From Diplolepis rosae (lineage: Eukaryota > Arthropoda > Insecta > Hymenoptera > Diplolepididae), in NCBI GenBank assembly GCA_030998225.1, contig JAPYXD010000463.1:310001-374000 (forward strand): a DNA stretch of 64,000 bases. Direction: 5' to 3'. Below are positions 20,214 through 29,828 of this stretch, piece by piece. Positions within the stretch are counted from its first letter, which is position 1, and every line of letters starts with the position of its first letter. The notes under the pieces are model-generated. The model was not told where the DNA came from. It did not search any database and saw only the letters and a list, made by a program, of their open reading frames with translations. The translations under genes were made by a program, and so were the position numbers.

Positions 20214-20902
20214 TTATTTAAGAGATTTAATGTGCAGTCTGATTGTTATAGTTTCACCTTGAAAATTCACCAAATTTCCATCTTGATCGACTATTCGTAA
20301 TTGAATTTGATCTATTGTCTTGACAGCAACTGGTAAGTAAATGACGTGTCATGGCACTTCAACTATTTTATATCCTGGTGGTACTACTGGAAAAAATTCA
20401 TGAATAGTGTGCACCTTCTGATCATTGATGTATGCACCTGTAGTAATATTGCACTCGATTCTCAGACAATTTACTTTTATTATGGACACTGGTAAATTAG
20501 ATTTATGTACTTTATTAGCTTCAAGTATCTGAGGTTCAAATCCCAATAAATACGCTATTGAATCTTCTTTTCTAAAATTGATTTCGCGATTACAAAGAAT
20601 CTCACTACGTCAAGTATTGTATTAGCCTTAATATGGATCTCTATTCCTTTTTTAACTAATATATTTTGTAAATATTTCTGAATATCTGATATTTCATAAC
20701 TACCTGTAGGTATAACAATTTCTTCTTTTCCCACATAAAATTTATTTTGACTTTTGTCTATGTTTGGAATCGAATTGAAAGTTAGAAATTCAACGAGACC
20801 AAGAACGAAATTTTTACTAAGTGAAAGTTCAATTGGTGGAAAATATTGCGTTTCTAATACAGATGAATTTCCTGATAATGTCAAGGTAAATGAATCATCC
20901 AT
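20214..20902 (-). pseudogene. Polinton minor capsid (penton, single jelly-roll), disrupted
   Basis: Starts at 20902 with MDDSFTLTLSGNSS and PPIELSLSKNFVLG, shifts frame near 20610, resumes in the frame containing YLLGFEPQILEANKVHKS, CNITTGAYIN and FFPVVPPGYKI, then meets an in-frame TGA (EVP-stop-HVIYLPVAV) before the C-terminus DQDGNLVNFQGE. Length with lesions ignored is about 229 codons, as expected for this vertex protein. It lies between protease and major capsid genes. Confidence 0.85.
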
Positions 20903-20945
20903 GATGATGGTTAATTTTTGACTGAAGTAAAATTAATTAATTTAC

Positions 20946-21233
20946 TCATTTATATAGATAGTACAAACTTTTCAATTTCAACTGATTACATAAAAATTTG
21001 AGACACAAATGACCACACACGAATGTATTGTAATTCTGATACCTGTCATGATTATATTTTATATTATCAACACCAAGATATTTAACAAGATCTGAAGGCG
21101 GTCGAAGGTTACCAAAACTATCAAAATATTCAACATAATTACCAATTTTCTGATATGCAACCCAATGTGTACCTGGACCATCTTTATCATCTAAATTAAC
21201 AATAGCTGATTCGAATATATAAGGTCCTATCAT
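20946..21233 (-). CDS. adenain-like cysteine protease (short form)
   Basis: Ninety-five residues with the catalytic order of adenovirus-type C5/Ulp1 proteases: GTHWVAY (His, near residue 22), EYFDSFGN (Asp, near 37), YQNYNTF (oxyanion Gln, near 66) and CGHLCLKF (Cys, near 74). It matures capsid proteins. The N-terminus is shorter than in many relatives, so either a short variant or an N-terminal loss; the Met at 21233 lies only ~50 bp from the divergent ATPase start. No internal stop. Confidence 0.85.
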   Translation of the reverse strand: MIGPYIFESAIVNLDDKDGPGTHWVAYQKIGNYVEYFDSFGNLRPPSDLVKYLGVDNIKYNHDRYQNYNTFVCGHLCLKFLCNQLKLKSLYYLYK

Positions 21234-21245
21234 TGGTAATTTCGC

Positions 21246-21262
21246 ATGCTATTTATAGTACT
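21246..21262. promoter_or_regulatory. shared TATA-like box between protease and ATPase
   Basis: The minus strand reads ACTATAAATAGC just upstream of the protease start, and the same AT core precedes the plus-strand ATPase start at 21282. The intergenic gap is about 50 bp, so a compact divergent promoter is plausible. Confidence 0.4.
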
Positions 21263-21281
21263 CAAGTCAGTTGTTATCAAG

Positions 21282-21980
21282 ATGGAGTTTAAAACACAAT
21301 CTATGAAATTACCGGTTGCAAATTTTGACAAATTCACACTAGATTGGAAAAGAGAAGAAAAGCGTCATGGGAATTTATTACCAAACAGTGTACGTGCAAT
21401 TTTCTGCGGTCCATCCAATTGTGGGAAAACGAATGCGTTACTTACATTACTAACACACCCAAACGGATTAAGATTTGAAAATATCTACATTTATTCAAAA
21501 TCTTTGAATCAACCTGAATACAAATTTTTAGAAAAAGTTTTACAATCGGTGAATGATATAAAATACTTTCCTTTCAATGAACATGGAGAAGTTTTTCAAC
21601 CGAATGAAGCACGACTTAACTCAATAATCGTGTTTGATGATGTGGCATGTGATAAACAAGATAACATTCGAGCATTTTTTTTCATGGGTAGACATAGACT
21701 CATTGACTGTTTTTACTTGTGTCAAATGTACGCACGAATTCCAAAACATTTAATTCGTGATAACGTTAATTTCTTAGTACTTTTTAAGCAAGATGAAATG
21801 AATCTTAAACATATCTATGATGATCACGTAAACACGGATATGTCGTTTTCAAAATTTAAAGAATTATGTTCAGCTTGTTGGGATAATAAATATGGTTTTC
21901 TTGTTATTGACAAAGATAATGAAATTAATCAAGGAAGATATCGTAAATGCTTTGATTGTTTTATAAATTTGAGAAATTAA
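21282..21980 (+). CDS. FtsK/HerA-type genome-packaging ATPase
   Basis: 233 intact residues from MEFKTQSMKLPVANF. Walker A is GPSNCGKTN (residues about 44-52), Walker B is SIIVFDDVAC (about 114-123), followed by the GRHRLIDCFYLCQMYARIP segment with the polar sensor region typical of the Polinton and NCLDV A32-like ATPases. It powers DNA packaging into capsids. I chose the ATG at 21282 because the conserved family N-terminus begins there; an in-frame upstream ATG at 21246 would add 12 residues. This is one of the few undamaged genes of the element. Confidence 0.9.
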   Translation: MEFKTQSMKLPVANFDKFTLDWKREEKRHGNLLPNSVRAIFCGPSNCGKTNALLTLLTHPNGLRFENIYIYSKSLNQPEYKFLEKVLQSVNDIKYFPFNEHGEVFQPNEARLNSIIVFDDVACDKQDNIRAFFFMGRHRLIDCFYLCQMYARIPKHLIRDNVNFLVLFKQDEMNLKHIYDDHVNTDMSFSKFKELCSACWDNKYGFLVIDKDNEINQGRYRKCFDCFINLRN

Positions 21981-22025
21981 TAAAAAAGTGTATCCTAGTT
22001 GCACTTTAGACTTCGATGAAACAAG

Positions 22026-22710
22026 ATGTCTTTGAAGAACGAAAACTTTCATAAAAATGAAACGGATATTTTGCAGCAAATTGCTATAGCTAGTGATGCA
22101 ATTCGACGTAAACATAAATTAAATACATTATCTTATATTGTTAGGTGAAAGAAGTAAAGAACTTGATAATATAAATGGTGTACGGAAATTAACCAAGGAT
22201 AGATTAATGATTGGAGATTCGCCAATAAGTTTCAGTCAGGACTATATTCACGTGGGTGATTCAAATTTCCAAATAAGTAAAGGTTTACTTGGACTTTTAT
22301 TTAAAAAAATTCCTGAAGAATCTCTAATAAGTTCTGATGATCTTGAAAATTATAGAAAAATTATTCTCGCAACGATTGCTCATAAAAAACATTATAAAGC
22401 AGCTAACGAGGTTCGTGATAGTAAGTCCTTTAAATATAAACATTTTATTGAAAAAATAATCCTCACAACCCCTGCTAGAAATAATGATAGACGAAGTAAA
22501 AGACAAGATATATCAGGTCGAGGTATGATACCTCAGTACATGGTTGCTAAAGAGGGAAATCAGTTGGATTACATTTACTGGGATGATCCGAATGAGTTGG
22601 TAGATCGATTACGTTTACTTTTAGCATCCCAAGCAGCTGGTAACTCAAGTCATACAAATGAAATTATATCAATCGTTTAAGAACTACGAGAAGCTGGGAT
22701 TATTTATTAG
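22026..22710 (+). pseudogene. Polinton conserved orphan downstream of ATPase, disrupted
   Basis: Begins MSLKNENFHKN with a helix ending AIRRKHKLNTL, then the frame is lost at about 22140. From 22138 to 22680 a second frame carries GVRKLTKDRLMIGDSPISF, FKKIPEESLISSDDLENYRK and, near the end, IYWDDPNELVDRLRLLLAS. The junction appears to be missing coding sequence. A TAA at 22678 interrupts the last stretch (SIV-stop-ELREAGIIY). These blocks recur in many Polintons; function unknown to me. Confidence 0.75.
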
Positions 22711-22741
22711 TGAATTTTTTATTAATTGTATCATTTTTATG

Positions 22742-23161
22742 ATGAGTATCGATATATTCGGACGTTTTTTTAGACAAACTGGAAACTCCAATCGTGGTCC
22801 TCCGGGAACTGGATTCAAGGTTACCAATTCAGGAAATTAAGATCTAGATGGAAAGAGGCTATGCAACGTGGCTGGAGCTGAAGAATCGAATGATGCAGTG
22901 AATTTGCAATTGGTTCTAGATTTAATAAAAAAAGAAACTGATACCATCCATAATGTTATTGCTTCATTGCAAACTGAAATTTTTAACAAAAATATGATAA
23001 TTGATGTCCTCGAATCAACTGTCAATCAAAAATTGAAAAATATACAAATTGATCATAAATCGATTCAACTATTAGTGCTTCGCAATTCAGAGCTCATTTC
23101 ACAATTGGATGTCAGACTGCATAGACTTAAAAATGAACACAGAGAAACTGCAGTTGGTTGA
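22742..23161 (+). pseudogene. Polinton coiled-coil protein (fibre-like candidate), one stop
   Basis: Starts MSIDIFGRFFRQ with a Gly/Pro-rich segment NRGPPGTGFK, then TAA at 22838, and in the same frame RLCNVAGAEESNDAVN followed by about 90 residues of heptad-like helix (IKKETDTIHNVIASLQTEI). The layout, a short head and a long coiled coil, resembles attachment or core-associated proteins in these elements, but the role is inference. It ends 20 bp before the integrase remnant. Confidence 0.7.
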
Positions 23162-23179
23162 AGAACTGCATAAAATAAA

Positions 23180-23953
23180 GGTTATAAATACATCTTAACT
23201 ATCGTTGATATATTTTCAAAATTTGCTTGGGCTATTCCTGTGAAAAGTAAGACTGCAGATGACGTCACAACAGCAATGAAATCAGTGCTAATCCAAGGAC
23301 GTGTACCGAAAAATTTACATGTAGATAGAGGAAAAGAATTTTATAATAAAAATTTCAGTAATCTTATGAAAAATTATAATGTTAATTTATACTCTACGTT
23401 TAGTAATTTGAAAGCATCAATATGTGAGAGATTTAACCGTACTTTAAAAAATAAAATGTGGATAAAATTTAGTTTGCAGGGAAATTATAAATGGTTTGAT
23501 ATTTTAATAGATCTTATTTCCTCTTACAATAATACAAGACATCGAACAATAAAAATAAAACCAAAAGATGTTACTAAAGAAAATGAAAAAAATTTTTTAT
23601 TTAATATTTATAAAAAGTTTCAAATAAAAACTATGAGAAGAAAACCAAAGTTTAAAATTGGTGATGAAGTAAGAATAAGTAAATTTAAACATACATTTGA
23701 AAAAGTTTATACACCTAATTGGACAACAGAAATATTTACAATTAGTCAAGTAAGAGATTCTGAACCAACGACGTACTTTCTTAAAGATTATCAAAATAAA
23801 CCCATATCTGGTAGCTTTTATGAACAGGAATTAAGCAAAGTTAAGAATCCCAACATTTATTTGGTAGAAAAAGTGTTTAAGAAACGTGGAAATAAGTTAT
23901 ATGTAAAATGGTTGGGTTTTGATAATTCACATAATAGTTGGATAGATAAATGA
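23180..23953 (+). pseudogene. Polinton retrovirus-like integrase with chromodomain, N-terminally truncated
   Basis: The frame contains the DDE core: TIVDIFSKFAWAIP (first Asp), NLHVDRGKEFYN (second Asp) and ASICERFNRTLK (Glu). The SH3-like C-terminal domain is near KPKFKIGDEVRISKFKH, and a chromodomain ends the protein (YLVEKVFKKRGNKLYVKWLG). The zinc-binding N-terminal domain is absent: coding similarity starts abruptly at about 23180 right after the preceding gene. From there to 23953 the frame is open. It would integrate element DNA, but loss of the N-terminus probably inactivates it. Confidence 0.9.
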
Positions 23954-24173
23954 AATATAGTATGTAAACAATTTTTGTATCTATTTCTTAAGAATAAATG
24001 TTCTATAAATAAGTAGACAAATTAAAAAGTATTAATTTTTTTATTTTCCTGCTTCTCCCTCTCACACGCATACAAGATTATATTTAATTAATAAAATTTG
24101 AACCAATATTTTGAATACTAGGAAAACTCTTTACAACTTCCTCACATAATTGTTTTGAGTGAAAAGTAATTAT

Positions 24174-24779
24174 TTAAAAAAATAAAGCTTTCGTATGTGG
24201 GAAATTGACACACTTTTTTAACAATTTTTTCAAAACTTGAGAATAATTTTTTTTCAAAGAAGTTTCCAAGTTTTCCACACACTTATAGTCAGTATTACAC
24301 CACAATCTTTCACCAATAATTTTAACAATCACATTTTTAACATTTTGTAGATTTGATGATGATAATTCTTCAAGATGTTGTTCGATGCAAGGACTCAATT
24401 CACTCAAGATCAGAAACGTTGATTCATTCATTGTAAAGGGATGTGGTGATAATGAGTTGCTAGGAACACGTTCCAGTGACACCAAACGCTGGTTGTTGAA
24501 AACGACGAATCGGGGAAGAAGTGTTTGACAGTTGATTATCTGGGTGTTCATTTCATTGTGGAAAAAAAGTTTCATTTCTTCAAAAAAACTATTTAACAGC
24601 TTCCATTCTTCAGGGTGTAGAAAAATATTTGATTGTGGATGACTACTGATCAATTTTAATCTTGCACTTAAACTTACATTTTTACATAATTCTGCACCAA
24701 TGACTGGTTGCTTTGTGAATGATGAATTCAAGTTGTACGTAGTAGAAAGTAATAGTTGCTTTTTCGGAACGTAAGACAT
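24174..24779 (-). CDS. Polinton right-end orphan protein
   Basis: An intact 201-residue protein starting MSYVPKKQLLLSTTYN. The first 75 residues are conserved in copy A (SARLKLISSHPQSNIFLHPE). The C-terminal half is helical and has several Cys. No recognised domain. It is separated by 8 bp from the next upstream minus-strand gene, so the two probably share one transcript. Confidence 0.75.
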   Translation of the reverse strand: MSYVPKKQLLLSTTYNLNSSFTKQPVIGAELCKNVSLSARLKLISSHPQSNIFLHPEEWKLLNSFFEEMKLFFHNEMNTQIINCQTLLPRFVVFNNQRLVSLERVPSNSLSPHPFTMNESTFLILSELSPCIEQHLEELSSSNLQNVKNVIVKIIGERLWCNTDYKCVENLETSLKKNYSQVLKKLLKKCVNFPHTKALFF

Positions 24780-24787
24780 TTTTTATC

Positions 24788-25102
24788 TTAATTCTTTTCG
24801 GACACTGATAAATGCAATTCAAATTCGTTGTATTGGCCGCCTAGAAATTTTAAACGTACCTCTCCAACAGCAATTTCTCGAATTAATTCTTGATAATAAT
24901 CTTCATCTGCTTGAAATAGTGTCAGTATTCGTTGGGGGAAAAAGATCACAAAGGTATTTTCAATATCTGCAGCAATTTTAGATCCGTATTTTGTAGGCAC
25001 TCTTCGCAAACCCGTAATTTTGTAGAATTCGCCAACCTTTAGTTCCTTCAGGGTCTTGATAGGCAGGATGGTAGCAGCTCTATTCAATTTTTTTAAATCC
25101 AT
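24788..25102 (-). CDS. small Polinton orphan, possible OB-fold-like protein
   Basis: An intact 104-residue protein, MDLKKLNRAATILPIKTLKE, then VGEFYKITGLRRVPTKYG, an IAADIENTFVIFFP strand-rich segment and an acidic tail. Similar short proteins occur at one end of other insect Polintons. The beta-rich pattern suggests a nucleic-acid-binding fold, which is inference. First gene of the right-end minus-strand pair. Confidence 0.7.
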   Translation of the reverse strand: MDLKKLNRAATILPIKTLKELKVGEFYKITGLRRVPTKYGSKIAADIENTFVIFFPQRILTLFQADEDYYQELIREIAVGEVRLKFLGGQYNEFELHLSVSEKN

Positions 25103-25250
25103 TATCAGATAAAGATATACTTTTGAAATTTTTGGATATTTCTATAATATCTGATCTAACTTCAATTAAATGCTTTATCTCTTTGACATTTTTTAAGAGA
25201 TTATTTATTCGAACTTGTATTTCACGTTTGCGATTTTTACATTTGTCCAT
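25080..25250 (-). CDS. possible small upstream ORF, Lys-rich
   Basis: 56 codons from ATG at 25250 (MDKCKNRKREIQVRINNLL) to TAG at 25080, overlapping the next gene's start in another frame. It lies about 45 bp downstream of the TATA-like box, so it would be the first ORF on that transcript. A helix-forming, Lys/Ile-rich composition; no homology recognised. It may be chance. Confidence 0.3.
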   Translation of the reverse strand: MDKCKNRKREIQVRINNLLKNVKEIKHLIEVRSDIIEISKNFKSISLSDNGFKKIE

Positions 25251-25294
25251 TCAAGTAATGTCTTAAAATGACTGTAGAGACACCATGTATCGCT

Positions 25295-25419
25295 CCTTTT
25301 TTATATCCATTATCCCCCCTTTTTCGCTTTGTCTTATAACAGTTAATTTTCTTCACTTCTCCTTAAAAAATCTCTAGAAGCATTTAGAAGCATCTAGACT
25401 TTTCGAGAAGATTTTGGAG
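25295..25419 (-). promoter_or_regulatory. TATA box with phased heat-shock-element-like array, copy B
   Basis: Minus-strand ATATAAAAAAGG lies at 25295-25306. At 25375-25419 nine successive pentamers keep a strict 5 bp phase: aGAAg, cATTt, aGAAg, cATCt, aGACt, tTTCg, aGAAg, aTTTt, gGAGg. Four fit nGAAn/nTTCn perfectly and four more match two of three core bases. The arrangement (array 70-120 bp upstream of a TATA box, before the right-end genes) resembles insect heat-shock promoters. Confidence 0.5.
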
Positions 25420-25604
25420 GGGATTTACATACCCCTTTCACAGGAAACAATCAAAATTCTTTTTATCTCAATCAATTACTTGTCCTTCAACAAGAGACGA
25501 CATATCCTCGACTCCAGAAGCGGTCTCTTAAACTATATGTCTATATTTTTCTGAGAAATATTTTTTAACATTTGTCCTTCACACGCCTTTATTTTCTGGT
25601 GGGA

Positions 25605-25839
25605 GATGTCATATCAATTTTATTAGCATAAACAATCCAAGCTCTAAGAACGAAATCATTTCACACATACCCCACGTCTAAATTAATCAGAAATAATTTT
25701 ATCAAATTTATTACATTAAACATCCTGAGAGCGTTTAAATGAACCATATGCCTTTATTTTTCTGAGAAATATTTTTCAATATTTGTCCGTCACATGCCTT
25801 TATTTTTCTAGGAAATATTTTTTAACATTTGTCCTTTAC
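25605..25839 (-). repeat. right terminal inverted repeat, Polinton copy B
   Basis: Reverse complement of 13519-13753 with very few differences. An extra subrepeat of the terminal ~47 bp unit lies just inside it (about 25535-25597), so the right end has three subrepeats where the left has two. Confidence 0.9.
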
Positions 25840-28198
25840 GAGTAATCGTCGTCACCGATTTAAGAAACATGTTGTCGAGAAAAACGCATTTAAAGGTTTA
25901 AGTATAGCTCACATGTGAATGAAATTTATGTTTGTCTATCAATATAGCTTGGTCAATTTTTCTTGGATCGACTTCTGTTACGTACGAATAATTAAATTCA
26001 AATTATAGAAAATAAATCGTGTCACAAATTAACCACATTTAGATTATAAATTTATCGTTCGGTTGAGGGTTCCAGACTGCTAAATTTTAAAAAGGAATTA
26101 TTAAAATTTGTTTTTATTTCGAAAATCGTTTTGACTTTCTCCTCTGACTGGGGAAGCTATACCCGATACACAAAGAGAATCTCAGAAGAGCCGAATAAAA
26201 ATAATAATACAGGAAGGCCCTAATCAAATCAGGGTGATAAGATTACGGTCAGAAATTCCAAATTTTACAGTTTATTAGGTAGCACAGATGCAGAAACAGG
26301 AGAAAGAAAATATATATATATATATTTGGAACGATACCTTTTGCTTCTACAGTAAGTGTCTTTTAATTTTTACCAGTCCTAGGTGAGAGAGAGAGGGAGA
26401 GAGGTCTATCCTCTAGCTCCTTATTTGTCTTTTACTGGGCGGAGAGGTTTTCCAATGATCGTTTCTCAGTAACAAGAAACAACACTAGTTCAATTTTTTT
26501 CTTTTCGTGAGGCGCGCACAAGCATACGCACGTGTAAACACAAACACCGTTTTAACCACTTGCTATTAGTTTTTTAATATTTACCTCCAAACTGATCGAA
26601 AACCGTATTTAATCAATGAAAACTGAGACCATCGATTTTAAAGTGGCCCACTTGAGAAATTTTGACCCATTTACAAAAAATAAAAAAATTTCTCGAAAGC
26701 AGTTGAAAAAATTTAAGTGCATTCTTTGAGTAATTTTAAGAACTTTTTCACTCTTGGTGTTTTCTCCGAAAGTTCATAGTTTTCAATTTAAAAAAATCAT
26801 GAATGTATTTTTGCGCCATTTGAAAATACCAAGACCTAAAATCGAACTTTGAACCATGGATTCTTAAAGTTCAGACATGTATTCCACCTATTGAAAAGGT
26901 TCCAGGTTGATTGCTGACAGGAAAGCTCTTGAAAACTCAGTTTAAAAAGAAAAGAGAGCGGAAAAATCATGCTTTTTTATTTAAACAACATTTTTTCATA
27001 ATTAATAATATGTTAAAGCAATTTTGAGTTCGCTATCGGAAAGGGCAGATCTTAAACTTCAAAAATATGTCTCTGAATTCTGTTTGAAGCCTACAGCATT
27101 AGTTATGAGCTCCCCAAGACCGATGTACCGCGAGTGGCGTTTTCGGCGGAAACGGGTTAAAATAAATCCCTCCTTATTCCTACCTGCGACGTATTTTTTC
27201 CAATAATGTTTTATCCCTGAATGAAACTGAGACACGAAATCTTTTATCCCTCCCAATACGGCATTTTCTAAAGTTTTTTTACCATTTTAAAAATAATTTC
27301 GGAATGAAGTCGTTTAAAAAAACACATTTTTAGCAATTCGACGTCGTTAAAATTCAAGCATTTAGAAGGCTCCTAACGCAGAAAATAGAAACTATTTTTA
27401 ATTTATATTTGAAGTCACACTTCATCTCTTTGAACGTCATTCAAAATTGTTGGAATTGATCATTTTTAATTTCTGCTCCCTGATATAAAAGGAATTACAG
27501 GAAAAGGGACTGATAGGGATTAAGGATTTTCTATTATTTCTATTATAAGACTTTTTATCAGGTATTATTACTGACACGTTGATAACAAAACAAATTAAAG
27601 TCATTGAAGTTTTAAAGTCTTGTAAAACGTTAGCAATATGACATGACATATTAGCAATAATTAATAGGTGTTGTGCATATCTATGATGCGTAACTATAGT
27701 GTTATCTATGATATTTTTCTACTCAGAATGAAGGTTGCGATATGATTCCATTTTCTAAGTTGCGAGAACCGGTACTGACCCATCCCAGATAACAATGATG
27801 ATTATCATTTTAAAATCACACGCTGATCTTCATTGCTTGAGATCACTGTGAAGTCATTATGATATCATTGATGATGTTATCAAAAATACAAAGTCCAAAA
27901 TCATATACTAAGCTCAAAGTGAGCTCAAGGTCAACTCATCGATGATCTTCATCAGTGACCTCCCTATGAAGTCAGAGTGATGTTAACGCAACTTTCAGAT
28001 AAAATATTGATGCCTACGCATCAATATTTTCAAAATTTGTTATTTTCAAATTCTGCAATTGTGAATTTTTGAAGACGTTAAATTTTACTATTGTTGTATT
28101 ACAAAATGGACATTTGGGCCAGTGCAAATAGCGAAGCGGGCGATTTGGACGACTACAGCGCCATTGGCGATCTTTGTGCAAGACCATCTGGCAACTCT
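25840..28198. other. 2.4 kb without recognised gene
   Basis: AT-rich DNA with an (AT)n run at about 26309-26325, a GA-rich run near 26385, and at 27787-27960 a region dense in gatgat/atcatc words forming weak hairpins. No coding frame longer than 70 codons and no transposon motif recognised. Confidence 0.4.
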
Positions 28199-28223
28199 GA
28201 GTGTGTGTGTGTGTGTGTGTGTG
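28199..28223. repeat. (GT)n microsatellite
   Basis: Twelve gt units ending gtgacgtg, 34 bp before a MITE. Confidence 0.9.
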
Positions 28224-28260
28224 ACGTGTGAGAATTTGTGTCGTTCATCGTGCTGATTAA

Positions 28261-28675
28261 GGGGGTCTCCTTATCCAGAACCTCAAAAAAGGCACTTTTT
28301 CCCAATTTTCTTTGAAGCAGAAAATAAAAACACTGGTCAAAGATTTTTTGCATATATTTAGGTACATATTTGAATTTGTTAAAAAAAATTTTTCATTTGA
28401 AAACAAGAAAAAATCTCGGACTTATCGAAGATCCCGCGCAGCGTCTCACCACGGACAATTAATTTTGCGTGCATGATATTGTCCAAAGTTTTCATCTGAA
28501 ACACATATATATATTTGTTTTTTTTTTTTATTCAGAAGGGTCTTCCGCTTATAGCGAACCTAAAAAATTGTAAAAAAAAATTTTTTTATCGATCTTTTGA
28601 GTTACTTTTTTTTTCCATCGATTGAAACAAACAAAAAATATCGATTTTTCGAAAGTTCTGGATAAGGAGATCCCC
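28261..28675. mobile_element. 415 bp MITE with TTAA target duplication
   Basis: The left end ttaa + gggggtctccttatccagaa and the right end ttctggataaggagatcccc + ttaa form 21 bp inverted repeats with one mismatch, flanked by TTAA on both sides (28257-28260 and 28676-28679). TTAA duplication is characteristic of piggyBac-type transposition. The interior has no ORF. Confidence 0.85.
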
Positions 28676-29213
28676 TTAAGCGTTAACGCATCTAGTAAGT
28701 ATATTAAACAAATAATAAAAAACAATTACTTAGATTCTAGTTTCTCGGTAATTGTACTTTGCAAACCTTTAAAAGTTCGGTAATGACGCTCTACCATTTT
28801 TCGATTTTCCCAACCTCAAATTTGATCGATTCTTCTGTGAAAATTAAAGGTCATGAAAAATGTTATAAATTTAACATTTTTTAACATATCTAACACATAA
28901 ATAAGGCCTATGCTACTTTTTATATCTTAGCAGGCCATTGCATTAATTGTATGTACAATTTTATTCATTACAATGAGTTTTTATGTGTATTTTCCTATCT
29001 CTTTTATACGTATAATCAAATATGAAGGAAATAAATTTTTTTTCGAATTTGAGGTTCGTTTATCGGAATCAAAATTAATTATCATACATTATATTGAGTT
29101 CTCGTTTGATTCTATATTTAAAATCGTGTATCGAATAATTTCACCATTTGATTTTATTAAAGATATAAATTATGAATTTACGTTATTCGTGGAATGATTA
29201 AATGGTTAAATTA

Positions 29214-29695
29214 TTATTCGTGGTATGGAATTGTCAGAAAATTGAAAAATCATGGATTTTAATGCCCATAAAAACAGCAATTAGTTCAAGTAACTATTCG
29301 AAACTTTCTCAAAGTCTGAAAAAGTATTTGAGCAGAGTGAAAACAATTTTTCATCATATATTTCGAAATTCGTGGAATGTAATTTTCAGAAAATTGAAAA
29401 TTCATGGATTTTAATGTCTATAAAAACAGAAATTAGTTCAAGTAACTATTCGAAACTTTCTCAAAGTCTGAAAAAGTATTTGGACAGAGTGAAAACAATT
29501 TTTCATCATATATTTCCAAATTCGTGGTATGGAATTGTCAGAAAATTGAAAAATCATGGATTTTAATGCCCATAAAAACAGCAATTAGTTCAAGTAACTA
29601 TTCGAAACTTTCTCAAAGTCTGAAAAAGTATTTGAGCAGAGTGAAAACAATTTTTCATCATGTATTTCAAAATTCGTGGAATGGAATTTTTATTT
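29214..29695. repeat. tandem repeat, three units of 152 bp
   Basis: The block attcgtgga/gtatggaat, cagaaaattgaaaa, catggattttaatg, aactttctcaaagtctgaa recurs at 152 bp spacing (about 29214, 29366, 29518), with a partial fourth start near 29672. Open frames across it are products of the repeat. The preceding 28680-29213 has no recognised feature. Confidence 0.9.
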
Positions 29696-29828
29696 TTATA
29701 TGCGAAACGCTGAAGTTCTATTTATTTCATAAATCGATTATCAGCGATTTTAAAAATTACGACTGAGAAATTGGAGTTTTTTTAAAGCAGTGTTTCGATA
29801 CTTATGACTGGCAGTAACACGTTCGGAA

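Larger units (their letters stand above)
13519..25839. mobile_element. Polinton/Maverick copy B, near full set of genes
   Basis: A 12.3 kb element bounded by 235 bp inverted repeats contains protein-primed PolB, major and minor capsid proteins, adenain-like protease, FtsK/HerA-type ATPase, retrovirus-like integrase with chromodomain and several Polinton orphans. Terminal repeats are nearly identical, so insertion is fairly recent, yet most long genes carry one or more stops or frameshifts. A foldback element and a small MITE sit in the gap after PolB. A clean 6 bp target duplication was not seen (tggaat on the left, gagtaa on the right). Confidence 0.9.
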
